A stretch of DNA of 61,143 bases from Streptomyces sp. LUP47B (GCF_001746295.1 NZ_MJAH01000033.1:1-61143), one strand, 5' to 3'. Numbered from the stretch's first letter, positions 1 to 8,349 are shown. Made by a program: numbers and translations. The notes: generated from the letters alone by a model not told the origin.

Positions 1-1
1 C

Positions 2-298
2 GCGCTCGCCCGGCTGCTGCGCCGCCGCACCGGTCTGCGCCTGCGTGACCTGGGCCCGCTGCGCGCCGCCCGGCGCGAGCCGCTGCTCGCCCTCGGCCTC
101 ACGGACCGGCGCAGCGGCTACCCCCTGCAGATGGTGGTGCGGGCGGCCGACGCGGGCTGGCGCATCGCCGAGCACGACGTCCCGTACCGGCCGCGCACCG
201 GCGTCTCCAAGGTGACGGGCACCTGGCGGGGCACCTGGCAGGCGGTGCGGGACATGAGCCAGGTCCTCGCCGAGTCGGAGACGGGGGTGCGGGCGTGA
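2..298 (+). CDS. Glycosyltransferase family 2, C-terminal part
   Basis: This is the last 98 codons of a gene that begins before the window. The readable tail contains LTDRRSGYPLQMVVRAADAG and a VPYRPRTGVSKVTG stretch. Both are typical of the end of GT-A family 2 enzymes of the dolichyl-phosphate mannose synthase type, where a Y-P-L-Q segment and an R-x-G-x-SK motif close the nucleotide-sugar binding fold. The TGA stop overlaps the GTG start of the next gene, so the two are probably translationally coupled. The substrate cannot be told from this fragment. Confidence 0.8.
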   Translation, partial: ALARLLRRRTGLRLRDLGPLRAARREPLLALGLTDRRSGYPLQMVVRAADAGWRIAEHDVPYRPRTGVSKVTGTWRGTWQAVRDMSQVLAESETGVRA

Positions 299-903
299 CC
301 ACGCTTCTCGTCATCGCCAAGGAACCGCGGCCGGGGCGGGTCAAGACCCGGCTCACCCCGCCGTTCACCCTCGAGGAGGCGGCCGCGCTGGCCGAGGCGT
401 CCCTCGCGGACACCCTCGACGTCGTGGCCCGCACCCCGGCCCGCCGCCGGGTCCTGGTCCTGGAGGGCACGCCGGGCCCCTGGCTGCCACCGGGTTTCGA
501 TGTCGTACGGCAGTGCGCGGGCGGCCTCGACGAACGGCTGGCCGCGGCCTTCGCGGGCTGCGAAGGACCGGCCCTCCTCATCGGCATGGACACGCCCCAG
601 GTGACTCCGGAACTGCTCACGGTGGACTTCGCCGACTGCGAGGCGTACTTCGGGCCGGCCGAGGACGGCGGCTTCTGGGCACTGGGTCTGGCACAACCGG
701 ATCCGTCCCTGCTGCGCGGGGTGCCGATGTCGACACCCCACACCGGAGCGGCCCAGCGCGCCCGGCTGACCGGCCTGCGGGTACGGGAGCTGCCGCCGCT
801 GCGGGACGTGGACACGGCGCACGACGCGAAGCTGGTGGCCAGGGCGGCACCGGGCGGACGGTTCGCGGCGGAGCTGGGACGGCTCGCGGGGGCGAGGCGG
901 TGA
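295..903 (+). CDS. DUF2064 (TIGR04282-type) GT-A-like protein
   Basis: A 202-residue protein starting MTTLLVIAKEPRPGRVKTRL, the hallmark N-terminus of the DUF2064 family. These proteins have a nucleotidyl-/glycosyltransferase A fold and commonly sit beside a family 2 glycosyltransferase. LIGMDTPQVTPELL resembles the metal- or nucleotide-sugar-binding aspartate region, and GPAEDGGFWALGL is the second conserved block. GTG was chosen as start because it overlaps the upstream TGA (coupling). It is cytoplasmic and has no membrane segment. The exact reaction is not known to me; the usual inference is transfer of, or recognition of, an activated sugar together with its neighbour. Confidence 0.85.
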   Translation: MTTLLVIAKEPRPGRVKTRLTPPFTLEEAAALAEASLADTLDVVARTPARRRVLVLEGTPGPWLPPGFDVVRQCAGGLDERLAAAFAGCEGPALLIGMDTPQVTPELLTVDFADCEAYFGPAEDGGFWALGLAQPDPSLLRGVPMSTPHTGAAQRARLTGLRVRELPPLRDVDTAHDAKLVARAAPGGRFAAELGRLAGARR

Positions 904-1739
904 GCGGGCGGGGGGTCGACGTCGCGGCACGGATCGCGGAGGGGGCCGGGGCCGAGCCCGGTACGGGTGGCCTGCGGCTGTACGCGGCCAAGGGCCCCTT
1001 GGACGACGGCACTTGGTCCGCCGACCCCTATGCCCAGGCCCTCCGCACCGGTCAGGGCCCCCTGTTCCTGCGTCGCTCCGACGGATGGCTGCTCCTGCTG
1101 GAACCGGAGCGGTGGTGCGCGGCCGCGGATGCCGTGGATCTGGAGGTGTTGCGGCGCTGCGAGGGCGCGGTGCTGGATGTCGGCTGTGGGCCGGGGCGGC
1201 TCGTCGCCGCGCTGGGTGCCCGCGGCCGGCGGGTGCTCGGCATCGACGTGAGCGAGGCGGCCGTCGCACGGACCGTCGCGCTCGGCGGGCAGGCCCTTCG
1301 GCGGTCCGTCTTCGAGTCCTTGCCGGGCGAGGGCCGCTGGGGCACCGCGCTGCTGATCGACGGCAACGTCGGCATCGGCGGCGACCCACCGGCCCTGCTC
1401 GACCGGATGTCCCAACTCCTCTCCCCCGGCGGACTGTTGATCGCGGAGACGGTCGCCGACCCGGACATCGACGAGCGGGTCCAGGTGCGGGTCACCGATG
1501 CCCGGGGGGCCACCGGCAACCCGTTCCCGTGGGCCCGGCTCGGCAGCCCGGCCCTGCTGCGGCACGCGGCCCGCACCGACTGGGCGCCCGTGGATCAGTG
1601 GACGGCGGGCGGCCGTTCCTTCGTGTCCCTGCGCCTTCGTGCGACGAAGACCACCGCCGAGCCACCGAACAGCACGGCCGTCACCAGCAGCCAGCGGGCC
1701 AGGAAGCCGTCCGGGGACAGGCCGGTCGCGGAGGCGTAG
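900..1739 (+). CDS. Class I SAM-dependent methyltransferase
   Basis: A 279-residue protein with the SAM-binding motif AVLDVGCGPGRLVAALGARG (about residues 83-102), an acidic loop GIDVSEAA and the later block SQLLSPGGLLIAETV, all standard for class I methyltransferases. The GTG start overlaps the stop of the DUF2064 gene, giving a three-gene coupled unit. The fold should end near GGRSFVSLRLR. The last ~40 residues (after about 1630) read into the antisense of the next gene and look unlike a protein domain, so the natural stop may have been lost. The substrate is unknown; the neighbourhood suggests a glycosylated or lipid-linked compound. Confidence 0.85.
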   Translation: MSGRGVDVAARIAEGAGAEPGTGGLRLYAAKGPLDDGTWSADPYAQALRTGQGPLFLRRSDGWLLLLEPERWCAAADAVDLEVLRRCEGAVLDVGCGPGRLVAALGARGRRVLGIDVSEAAVARTVALGGQALRRSVFESLPGEGRWGTALLIDGNVGIGGDPPALLDRMSQLLSPGGLLIAETVADPDIDERVQVRVTDARGATGNPFPWARLGSPALLRHAARTDWAPVDQWTAGGRSFVSLRLRATKTTAEPPNSTAVTSSQRARKPSGDRPVAEA

Positions 1740-2032
1740 CGGTCCGCGACCTGCCCGCTGATCAGCGGGAACCACACGAGCAGGAGCAGAACGGAGAGGG
1801 CGGCGGGGACCCGCACGTACATCACGTGCCGTCCCGCCGTCTTCACGAGCGCCCGGTCCGCCGCCGCGTACAGCGGCAGCAGCACCACGTCGTGCACCAC
1901 GGCCGCCCCTACGAACCACAGCGCGACCCCGAACCAGTCCCCCGCGAGCAGCCGCACCCCCGCATACCCCGCGAGGGCGAACGAGCAGACGAGCAGGAGG
2001 AGTTGGAGAGGGTTGCCGAGAGGGATCCGCAT
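1595..2032 (-). CDS. Small integral membrane protein
   Basis: A 145-residue hydrophobic protein with about four predicted transmembrane stretches (QLLLLVCSFALAGYAGVRLL, WFGVALWFVGAAVVHDVVLL, ALSVLLLLVWFPLI, WLLVTAVLFGGSAVVFVARR) and a basic, positively charged cytoplasmic tail. Its ATG overlaps the TGA of the molybdopterin oxidoreductase gene (TGATG), so the two are almost certainly co-expressed. It may be a membrane partner or stability factor for that enzyme. No catalytic motif is visible. Its 3' end overlaps the convergent methyltransferase gene by 145 bp. Confidence 0.8.
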   Translation of the reverse strand: MRIPLGNPLQLLLLVCSFALAGYAGVRLLAGDWFGVALWFVGAAVVHDVVLLPLYAAADRALVKTAGRHVMYVRVPAALSVLLLLVWFPLISGQVADRYASATGLSPDGFLARWLLVTAVLFGGSAVVFVARRRRDTKERPPAVH

Positions 2033-3258
2033 CACAGGTCTCCGAACGTCAGCCGGGCCACCCACTTGGTGTTGAGCACACCGGGCGCCGCGGGCACGAT
2101 GATCCGGGCCGGGTGGCCGTGGTCGGGGGTCAGGTCCTCGCCGTTGACGGACAGGGCCAGCAGGGAGCGCGGATCGGCGACCTGGTTGGCGCGCAGGGCG
2201 GCTCGCCGGAAGGCGCCGTGCCGTTGCAGCGACTCCACGAAGACGTCCGGCGGATCGTCCTCGTACCCGACGAGCGCCGCGAGGTCCCGCAGCCGCACCC
2301 CGCGCCACCACTGATCCGAGGTGGACCAGCCCTCCACACAGGCGATGGGCAACGCCGAGCTGTACAGGGGAAGTTGGAGGAGTTCCGCACGGCCGAGACG
2401 GACGGTGCGCCCCGCACGCCCCACGACGACGAGCCGCCAGGCCTCCTCGCTCGTCTCACCCGGGTCGATCCCCGCGTACGCGGCGGTCTTGTTGATCTGG
2501 AAGCCGCCCGGTCCGGAGGCCGGATCGCTGCCTCCGTGCGGGGCGAGCAGGGCGGTTCTGCGGAGCACGCCGTCGAAGTTCTGCCCGACCGTGGTGGCGA
2601 ACAGCAGCAGCGAGCCGCTCCCGACGAACCAGAGGGCGCCGCGCCGGGACACCGTCGGGCGGGCAGGGTCCGGCGACACCAACTCGGTCTTTTCCTCACG
2701 GAGTTGGCGCAGACTCCGCCAGGCGAGCGGCATCTTGAGCACGGCATGGGCGACGAACGCGGTGAAGAACACCCACGCCCCGTAGAAGTGCAGGGGATAG
2801 AAGGAGCCCGGGAAGAGGTAGTCCAACTGGACGTTGAGCACTCCGGTCACGAACTCGAACAGGGCACCGCCGACCAGCAGCAGGAGTGAGATCCGTTCCA
2901 GGGCGTGCGCGAGCGACCGCGCGGGCGGCAACGTGAACAGCTTCGGTACGACCGACCACAGCTTGGCCAGCAGGACGGGGATCAGGGTGATGCCGAGGGT
3001 GACGTGGACGCCCTGGTTCAGCCGGTACAGCCAGTGCGGGTCGGTCGGCCAGGAGAAGAGGTAGAAGCCGAGGACGCCCTTGTCCGGGGTCTTGTCGTTC
3101 ACCGGCGAGAGGTCCGGGTTGTAGGCGGCGTACGACAGCAGCCCGGTCACGAACAGCAGAGTGATGCCGCCGAGGAGCACGACCCCGAGGACGGAGGTGA
3201 GCCAGGGGCCACGCAGCGGGCTGCGCCAGAAGGAGGGTGCGAAGGGAGACCGTGCCAT
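2032..3258 (-). CDS. Membrane-anchored molybdopterin-dependent oxidoreductase
   Basis: A 408-residue protein. The N-terminal half has four or so membrane helices arranged like a cytochrome b561/ferric-reductase-type anchor, with histidines in LNQGVHVTLG and PLHFYGAWVF that could bind haem. The C-terminal half (about 230-408) is a sulfite-oxidase-type molybdopterin domain, with the molybdenum-ligating cysteine at about residue 307 in IACVEGWST and the conserved GHPARIIVP block. A TVSRRGALWF stretch precedes a hydrophobic segment between the halves. The fusion suggests electron transfer between a periplasmic Moco site and membrane haem. ATG at 3258 was preferred; longer in-frame starts reach 3330 but add only basic, low-complexity sequence. 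Confidence 0.88.
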   Translation of the reverse strand: MARSPFAPSFWRSPLRGPWLTSVLGVVLLGGITLLFVTGLLSYAAYNPDLSPVNDKTPDKGVLGFYLFSWPTDPHWLYRLNQGVHVTLGITLIPVLLAKLWSVVPKLFTLPPARSLAHALERISLLLLVGGALFEFVTGVLNVQLDYLFPGSFYPLHFYGAWVFFTAFVAHAVLKMPLAWRSLRQLREEKTELVSPDPARPTVSRRGALWFVGSGSLLLFATTVGQNFDGVLRRTALLAPHGGSDPASGPGGFQINKTAAYAGIDPGETSEEAWRLVVVGRAGRTVRLGRAELLQLPLYSSALPIACVEGWSTSDQWWRGVRLRDLAALVGYEDDPPDVFVESLQRHGAFRRAALRANQVADPRSLLALSVNGEDLTPDHGHPARIIVPAAPGVLNTKWVARLTFGDL

Positions 3259-3340
3259 GCCCCGACGGTAGGCCCGCGCCACCCGGGAAACGGGCCTGCG
3301 AACCATGACGAAACTCTGACGCCGTCGCATGTCAGCCGTC

Positions 3341-3393
3341 CGGGTGCGGCGGGGCGGGGGCTGGTCGCGCAGTTCCTCGCGCCCCCTTGGGGT
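3341..3393 (-). repeat. Dispersed Streptomyces-type GC-rich repeat
   Basis: On the minus strand this stretch reads GGGGGCGCGAGGAACTGCGC followed by GACCAGCCCCC. It is the same family as the copies at 17126-17195, 31908-31975 and, inside a coding region, 23378-23457. It lies just after the phosphatase stop and could fold as a terminator-like hairpin (GGGGGC arm against GCCCCC). Confidence 0.55.
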
Positions 3394-3427
3394 GTCGGTG
3401 CTCGCCTGCTCACGGGGTGGTGAGCCT

Positions 3428-6364
3428 TCACGGCAGCGGAAGTTCGGTCCAGATGACCTTTCCTTCGGGGGTGTAGCGGGTCCCCCAGCGCTCGGTGAGC
3501 TGGGCGACGAGGAAGAGGCCGCGGCCGCCCTCGTCCTCGGTGCGGGCGCGGCGCAGCCGCGGGGAGGTGCCGCTGCCGTCGGAGACCTCGCAGATCAGGG
3601 CGCGGTCGCGGAGCAGCCGTAGCTGGACCGGGCCCGTGGCGTGGCGGATGGCGTTGGTGACCAGTTCGCTGGCGACGAGTTCGACGGTGAACGACAGCTC
3701 CTCCAGCCCCCAGGCGGCGAGCTGTTCGGTGACCGCGGCGCGGGAGCGGGAGACGACCGCCGGGTCGCTCGGCAGCTCCCACTGGGCCACCCGCTCGGGA
3801 CCGAGGGCGCGGGTGCGGGCGACGAGGAGGGCCACGTCGTCGCTGGGGCGGGCCGGGAGCAGCGCGTCCAGCACGGCCTCGCAGGTCTCCTCCGGTGACC
3901 GGTCGGCGCCGGCCAGGACAGTACGCAGCCGCTCCAGCCCGGCGTCGATGTCCTGGTGCCGGTCCTCGATCAACCCGTCGGTGTAGAGCACCAGTTGGCT
4001 GCCCTCGGCGAGTTCCAGCTCCACCGTCTCGAAGGGCATGCCGCCGAGTCCGAGCGGCTGTCCCGAGGGCAGGTCGACGAACTCGACGGTGCCGTCGGGG
4101 CCGACGACCGCGGGCAGCGGGTGCCCGGCGCGGGTGAGGGCGCAGCGCCGGGACACCGGGTCGTAGACGGCGTACAGGCAGGTGGCCCCGACGATGCCGG
4201 AGTCCGCCTGACCGCTGTCCACCGCCCAGCCCTCGCCGCGGTCCAGGCGGCCCACCAGGTCGTCGAGGTGGGCGAGGAGGTCGTCGGGCGCCAGGTCCAG
4301 GGAGCAGAAGTTGTGCACGGCGGTGCGCAGCCGGCCCATGGTGGCGGCCGCGTGCAGTCCGTGGCCGACGACATCTCCGACGACCAGCGCCACCCGCGCC
4401 CCGGACAGCGGGATGACGTCGAACCAGTCGCCGCCGACACCGGCCTGCGCGGGCAGATAGCGGTAGGCGACCTCGACGGCGCTCTGCTCGGGGCGGCCCT
4501 TCGGCAGCAGGCTCCGCTGGAGGGCGAGCGCGGTGTTGTGCTCGCGGGTGTAGCGGCGCGCGTTGTCGATGCAGATCGCCGCGCGTCCGGCCAGCTCCTG
4601 GGCGAGGGACAGGTCGTCCTCCTCGAAGGGGGCGGGGTGTCCCGAGCGGTAGAAGCTGACCACGCCGAGGGTCGTGCCGCGCGCCCGCAGCGGCACGGTG
4701 ATCAGGGAGTGGATGCCGGCGGTGAGCACCCGGGCGAGCCGCGCCGGGTCCTGGGCGAGCCAGCCGCCCGCCTCCGCGAGCACCGGTTCGAGCACCGCCC
4801 GCCCGGTCTCCAGGCTGCGGGACTGCGGGGTGGAGGGCACGTAGCGGACCTGGTCGCCGACGCCGTACAGGTCGGGCTCCTCGCGCACGCTGCCCACGGC
4901 GACCCGGCGCAGCGGGGTGTCCGCGCCGAGCGGTCCCGGCTCCTCGCCGTGCAGCACCGGGTCCGGGAGATCCACGGACGCGAAGTCGGCGAACCGCGGT
5001 ACGGCCACCTCGGCGAGCTCCTCCGCGGTCCGTGCGACGTCCAGCGTGGTGCCGATCCTGATCCCGGCCTCGTGCAGCAACTCGAGGCGCCCGCGCGCGA
5101 GTACGGCGAGCCGGCCCACGCCGGGGTCGCCCAGGAGGAGCAGCCGGTCGTCGGTCACGGGTTCGGCGGCGAAGGGCTGCGGGGAGGGGAGGAGGAGCGT
5201 GGGGACGGTCGGTGACATGGGCGAACCGGGCAGGGCGGTGGTGGCCGCCCGCTTCTTCTTTTTCGGCAGCGGCGGCGGGGTGGTCCTGGGCAACGGCACC
5301 ACCTCGTTCACGGTGGCCGGCCCGTCGGCGGTCCCCGGCCCCGCGAGGCCGATCGGCCCCATCCCCGCTCCGCCGAGAATCCGCGCCTCGACCACCACTC
5401 CCGTCTCCCCCGCCGCTCCCCGCACCTGGCGGCGCAGCAACATGGCGCTGCGGCCGCCCGACAGCATCACCTCGTCGAGGGTCCGGTGCGGCGCGGCGAT
5501 GAGCGCCTCGGCCTTCTCCCGCAGTACGGCCAGATCGATCCGCCCGAGGCGAGCGCCCGCCCCCTCGCCGTACCGCCCCGGCCGCGTGCCCGCGGGCTGC
5601 GGCGGCCACCCGTCGGCGTCCCGCCCGGCACGCCGGTACGCGGCGAGCAGCGCCTGCTCCCGCTGGGTGGCCTGTTCCAGCAGCCGTGCCTCGATGTCAC
5701 GGGCGGCCTCGCGGACCAGCCGCAGCATGAGGGGGTCGCCGTCGTCCCGCAGACAGGTGAGATCGAGTACGGCCTCGATGTGCCCGCTGAGCGGGTTGCG
5801 CACCGGCGTGCCCGCACAGGCGAAGGGCTGGAGGCAGTCCGCGAAGTGCTCACGCCCGACGACGTAGACGGGTCCGCGCTCGGCCAGCGCGGTGCCGACA
5901 CCGTTGGTGCCGACGACCTTCTCGGAGGCGTCGAAGCCCGGGGCGAACCGCACGTCGTCCAGCCGCCCGCGCAACAGCCGGTCGCCGCCGAGCCGCTGGA
6001 CCATCCGGCCCTGGCCGTCGCAGAGCGCGATGGTCATACCGACCTCGGACAGCGAGCCGGTGAGCCGTTGCAGCACCGGCTCGGCGGCCCGCAGGAGGGT
6101 GTCGTCGAGGGCCAGACCGGGTGCGTACGGCACCAGCAGCCGGTCCGGCTCGAGACCGACCGACCTGCACCGCTTCCAGGAGTCGAGCACCGCGCCCCGG
6201 ACGTCCGCGTCCACCCGGGCACCGGTCAGGAATCGTTCGTGGGCATCCACCAGCCCGCCGATGTCGTCCCAGGTGACGGACAACGGAATCACTTCCCTCA
6301 CCCGGAGGCGGCCCGGTCGCTCACCGCCGCTCGGCTCGGCCCCCGGCGCCCTCCAGGCCCTCAC
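3428..6364 (-). CDS. GAF-GAF-SpoIIE phosphatase-RsbW kinase-like sensor protein
   Basis: A 978-residue multidomain signalling protein. Residues ~40-240 form an AcoR-type GAF sensor (DSWKRCRSVGLEPDRL, then a KVVGTNGVGTALAERG block). A ~150-residue linker contains a PLPKKKKR basic patch. A second GAF lies at ~410-580, a SpoIIE/PP2C phosphatase at ~590-800 (GVGGDWFDVIPL, VVGDVVGHG, YTDGLIE) and an RsbW-like ATPase at ~840-975 (ELVTNAIRHA, DEGGRGLFLVAQL). Such proteins switch anti-sigma antagonists; both phosphatase and kinase-type domains look intact. The GTG start at 6364 is preceded by AAGGGG at 8-nt spacing; a later GTG at 6292 is possible. A Crp-like palindrome (6377-6394) touches the ribosome-binding region. 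Confidence 0.93.
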   Translation of the reverse strand: MRAWRAPGAEPSGGERPGRLRVREVIPLSVTWDDIGGLVDAHERFLTGARVDADVRGAVLDSWKRCRSVGLEPDRLLVPYAPGLALDDTLLRAAEPVLQRLTGSLSEVGMTIALCDGQGRMVQRLGGDRLLRGRLDDVRFAPGFDASEKVVGTNGVGTALAERGPVYVVGREHFADCLQPFACAGTPVRNPLSGHIEAVLDLTCLRDDGDPLMLRLVREAARDIEARLLEQATQREQALLAAYRRAGRDADGWPPQPAGTRPGRYGEGAGARLGRIDLAVLREKAEALIAAPHRTLDEVMLSGGRSAMLLRRQVRGAAGETGVVVEARILGGAGMGPIGLAGPGTADGPATVNEVVPLPRTTPPPLPKKKKRAATTALPGSPMSPTVPTLLLPSPQPFAAEPVTDDRLLLLGDPGVGRLAVLARGRLELLHEAGIRIGTTLDVARTAEELAEVAVPRFADFASVDLPDPVLHGEEPGPLGADTPLRRVAVGSVREEPDLYGVGDQVRYVPSTPQSRSLETGRAVLEPVLAEAGGWLAQDPARLARVLTAGIHSLITVPLRARGTTLGVVSFYRSGHPAPFEEDDLSLAQELAGRAAICIDNARRYTREHNTALALQRSLLPKGRPEQSAVEVAYRYLPAQAGVGGDWFDVIPLSGARVALVVGDVVGHGLHAAATMGRLRTAVHNFCSLDLAPDDLLAHLDDLVGRLDRGEGWAVDSGQADSGIVGATCLYAVYDPVSRRCALTRAGHPLPAVVGPDGTVEFVDLPSGQPLGLGGMPFETVELELAEGSQLVLYTDGLIEDRHQDIDAGLERLRTVLAGADRSPEETCEAVLDALLPARPSDDVALLVARTRALGPERVAQWELPSDPAVVSRSRAAVTEQLAAWGLEELSFTVELVASELVTNAIRHATGPVQLRLLRDRALICEVSDGSGTSPRLRRARTEDEGGRGLFLVAQLTERWGTRYTPEGKVIWTELPLP

Positions 6365-6376
6365 ACCGTAGACCCC

Positions 6377-6394
6377 TTGTGACGCGCATCACAA
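6377..6394. promoter_or_regulatory. Crp-like operator palindrome
   Basis: TTGTGA-N6-TCACAA with perfect 6-bp arms. The minus strand reads GTG-N6-GTCAC, matching the GTG(N6)GNCAC form I recall for Streptomyces Crp. It is centred about 21 nt before the phosphatase start and abuts its ribosome-binding site, which would favour repression or roadblock if Crp binds. Confidence 0.6.
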
Positions 6395-6432
6395 CACCTG
6401 TCGTGCGCGGGACACGCACCCGAGGGGACGGG

Positions 6433-7569
6433 TCAGCAGGTGGCCACGCCGTCCAGCCAGGCCGGGCCCTTGATGTAGATGTTGGTCATCCACGAGCCGT
6501 CGGTCAGCTTCGACCAGGCGTCGTTGGTGTAGCCCTCGGCCGTCACCTCCTGGGCGTGCTTCTGGCAGACCACGTTGACCGTGGTCGGCTGCGCGAAGTA
6601 GTCGACCACGCCGGCGTTGACGTTCGGCTCGCTGTGGGTGCGCACCCCGGTGCCCCAGGTCTGGAAGGCCTTGCTGCCACCGGACGGCGGCGGGGTGCTG
6701 CTGCCGCCGCAGTCCGGGATGCCGGGCAGCCACGCCGGACCCTTGATGTAGATGTTGGTCACCCACGAGCCGTCGGCGAGCTTGGCCCAGGCGTCGTTGG
6801 TGTACCCCTCGGCGGTCACGGTCTCCGCGTGCTGCTGGCACTGGACCGACACCTGGGTGGGCCCCGCGAAGGTGTCGACGACGGCGGAGCCCACGCTCGG
6901 CGTCCTGTGCGTGCGCACACCGGTGCCCCAGGTCTCGAAGACCGTGCCGCCGTTCGCGGGCGGCGGGACGGGGGTGCCGGAACCGTTGATCCGGATCGCG
7001 CCCGCGTAGTCGCCGCCGGTGCGCACGGACGTGACCCTGATGTGGGTGCCCGACTCGTACGCCTCGACCATCTGGCCGCCGCCCAGGTACATGGCGACGT
7101 GGTGGATGTGGCCGCTGCCCCAGAACATCAGGTCGCCCGGCAGCAGCGGGGCGGTGCCCTGCCCTGCGGAGAACCGGGCGGAGGCCTGCGAGCTGTGGAA
7201 CTGGTCGTCGGCCGTGCCGTTGAGCAGGTCCTTGCCGGTCGCCCGGTAGTACGCGTACCGCATCAGGCCCGAGCAGTCGAAGCCCTTGCGCTCGCCGTCG
7301 TGGAGGCTGTCCGGGTCGGAGCCGTCGTAGTAGCCGTAGCTGGCGCCGGGTGTGGCCGCGTGGCCGCCGCCCCAGCTGTACCAGACGCCGATCTGGGAAC
7401 AGGCCGCGTCGACGGCGGCCTGCGCGGTGGCCGAGGCACCGGGCGCGAGGACACCGCAGGTGGCGTCCTGGGCGGCGTGGGCCGGGGCGGAGAAGAACGC
7501 GGTGAGCGCCAGCGCCGAGGCGCCCAGGAGCGCGCCGCTGGTCCGACGGCGCGTACTGATGGTCTTCAA
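6433..7569 (-). CDS. Secreted NlpC/P60 peptidoglycan endopeptidase with two SH3-like repeats
   Basis: A 378-residue exported protein. A signal peptide (about 1-32, basic start then ALLGASALALTAFFSAPAHA) is followed by an NlpC/P60 domain (~35-205) with catalytic Cys in GFDCSGLMRYAYY, His in IHHVAMYLGGG and a downstream polar residue. Two similar ~80-residue C-terminal modules follow; each carries TWGTGVRTH and ends in TNIYIKGPAWL, so both look like cell-wall-binding SH3-like repeats. TTG at 7569 is chosen because AAGGAAG precedes it at normal spacing; the longer frame adds no plausible sequence. It is expected to cut peptide stems in peptidoglycan and lies downstream of the sigma-factor gene on the same strand. 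Confidence 0.92.
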   Translation of the reverse strand: MKTISTRRRTSGALLGASALALTAFFSAPAHAAQDATCGVLAPGASATAQAAVDAACSQIGVWYSWGGGHAATPGASYGYYDGSDPDSLHDGERKGFDCSGLMRYAYYRATGKDLLNGTADDQFHSSQASARFSAGQGTAPLLPGDLMFWGSGHIHHVAMYLGGGQMVEAYESGTHIRVTSVRTGGDYAGAIRINGSGTPVPPPANGGTVFETWGTGVRTHRTPSVGSAVVDTFAGPTQVSVQCQQHAETVTAEGYTNDAWAKLADGSWVTNIYIKGPAWLPGIPDCGGSSTPPPSGGSKAFQTWGTGVRTHSEPNVNAGVVDYFAQPTTVNVVCQKHAQEVTAEGYTNDAWSKLTDGSWMTNIYIKGPAWLDGVATC

Positions 7570-7637
7570 GGGACTCTTCCTTCGTCGAGGTGGCGTCAGC
7601 GGGGGGCCGGTGACACCGGTGGGAGACGCAAGGACCC

Positions 7638-7674
7638 GGGTGGCACACCCCACCCCCGTGGGGGAGTGCCACCC
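7638..7674 (-). terminator. Hairpin between sigma factor and NlpC/P60 genes
   Basis: Nine-base arms GGGTGGCAC and GTGCCACCC enclose a second inner C/G stem. It sits 20-56 bp after the sigma-factor stop and 69 bp before the endopeptidase start. It fits a factor-independent terminator or an attenuator in the endopeptidase leader. I see no ydaO-type riboswitch motif here. Confidence 0.6.
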
Positions 7675-7693
7675 GGCCAGGGCCGGTCCGGCC

Positions 7694-8263
7694 CTAGTTG
7701 TGGAGAGCGGCACGCATCTTGGCGAGGCCGCGCAGGCGGTTGCGCTGGACCGTGCCGCGGTGGGCGCCGAGGCGCTCCCCGGCCGTGTCGTGGGTGAGTC
7801 CCTCCAGGTCCACGAGGATCACCGCGGCGGCCTCCTTCTCGGAGAGCACGCCGAGCAGCGCGAGCGCCGTCGCGGAGGCCTCGTAGGAGGCGAGTCCGCC
7901 GTCCCAGCCGGCTTCCGGCAGCTCGTCCGTGGTGCGCTCGCGGCGGGAGGGGTGCTGCCAGGAGTCGCGCAGCAGGTTGAGGGCGACGGCGCAGGTGTAG
8001 GCGTACGGATGCTGCTGCCGCGTCAGGGTCTGGGAGCGGGCCCGCCGGGAGAGCCGCAGATAGGTCTCCTGGAGCAGGTCGTCGGCGTCGTGCGGATTGC
8101 CCGTCAGTGCCAGCAGCCGCCTTCGCAGCCTTGGCATGTCGGCCGTGAAGGACGCGTCGAAGTCTCCCGGTGTCATCCGGTTGTCCGGGCTCGTACCGCT
8201 GTCCCGGCTCGTCCGGTTGTCGGCCTCGCGCGGCGGTGGCGGACAGGTGGCGTGGCTGTGCAT
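7694..8263 (-). CDS. Compact ECF-type RNA polymerase sigma factor
   Basis: A 189-residue sigma-70 family protein. Region 2 is LTGNPHDADDLLQETYLRLS (about residues 53-72) and region 4 is the helix-turn-helix around LSEKEAAAVILVDLEGLTHD followed by GERLGAHRGTVQRNRLRG. The first ~40 residues are a polar extension rich in Pro, Arg, Ser and Asp, unlike most ECF factors. ATG at 8263 has an AAGGGGG ribosome-binding site inside a triplicated leader repeat. No anti-sigma gene is adjacent; the RsbW-like domain of the downstream phosphatase is a distant possibility only. It probably directs genes for envelope maintenance, given its neighbours. Confidence 0.88.
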   Translation of the reverse strand: MHSHATCPPPPREADNRTSRDSGTSPDNRMTPGDFDASFTADMPRLRRRLLALTGNPHDADDLLQETYLRLSRRARSQTLTRQQHPYAYTCAVALNLLRDSWQHPSRRERTTDELPEAGWDGGLASYEASATALALLGVLSEKEAAAVILVDLEGLTHDTAGERLGAHRGTVQRNRLRGLAKMRAALHN

Positions 8264-8271
8264 GTCGTTCC

Positions 8272-8311
8272 CCCTTGCGGTGATCCTCGCGGCGATCCCT
8301 TGCGGTGATCC
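8272..8311 (-). repeat. Triplicated 12-13 bp leader repeat before sigma gene
   Basis: On the minus strand GGATCACCGCAAG, GGATCGCCGCGA and GGATCACCGCAAG follow each other; the outer copies are 15 bp identical at 25-bp spacing. The last copy supplies the sigma gene's ribosome-binding site, so it may control translation or be a regulator-binding array. Confidence 0.55.
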
Positions 8312-8349
8312 CCTCGTGGTGTTCTTCGTGCGCTGTCCCGCTCCGGTGG

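Noticed and set aside
7570..7690. ydaO-type cyclic di-AMP riboswitch before the NlpC/P60 gene
   Set aside because: The spacer is only ~124 bp and mostly a G/C hairpin. I could not find the conserved riboswitch core.
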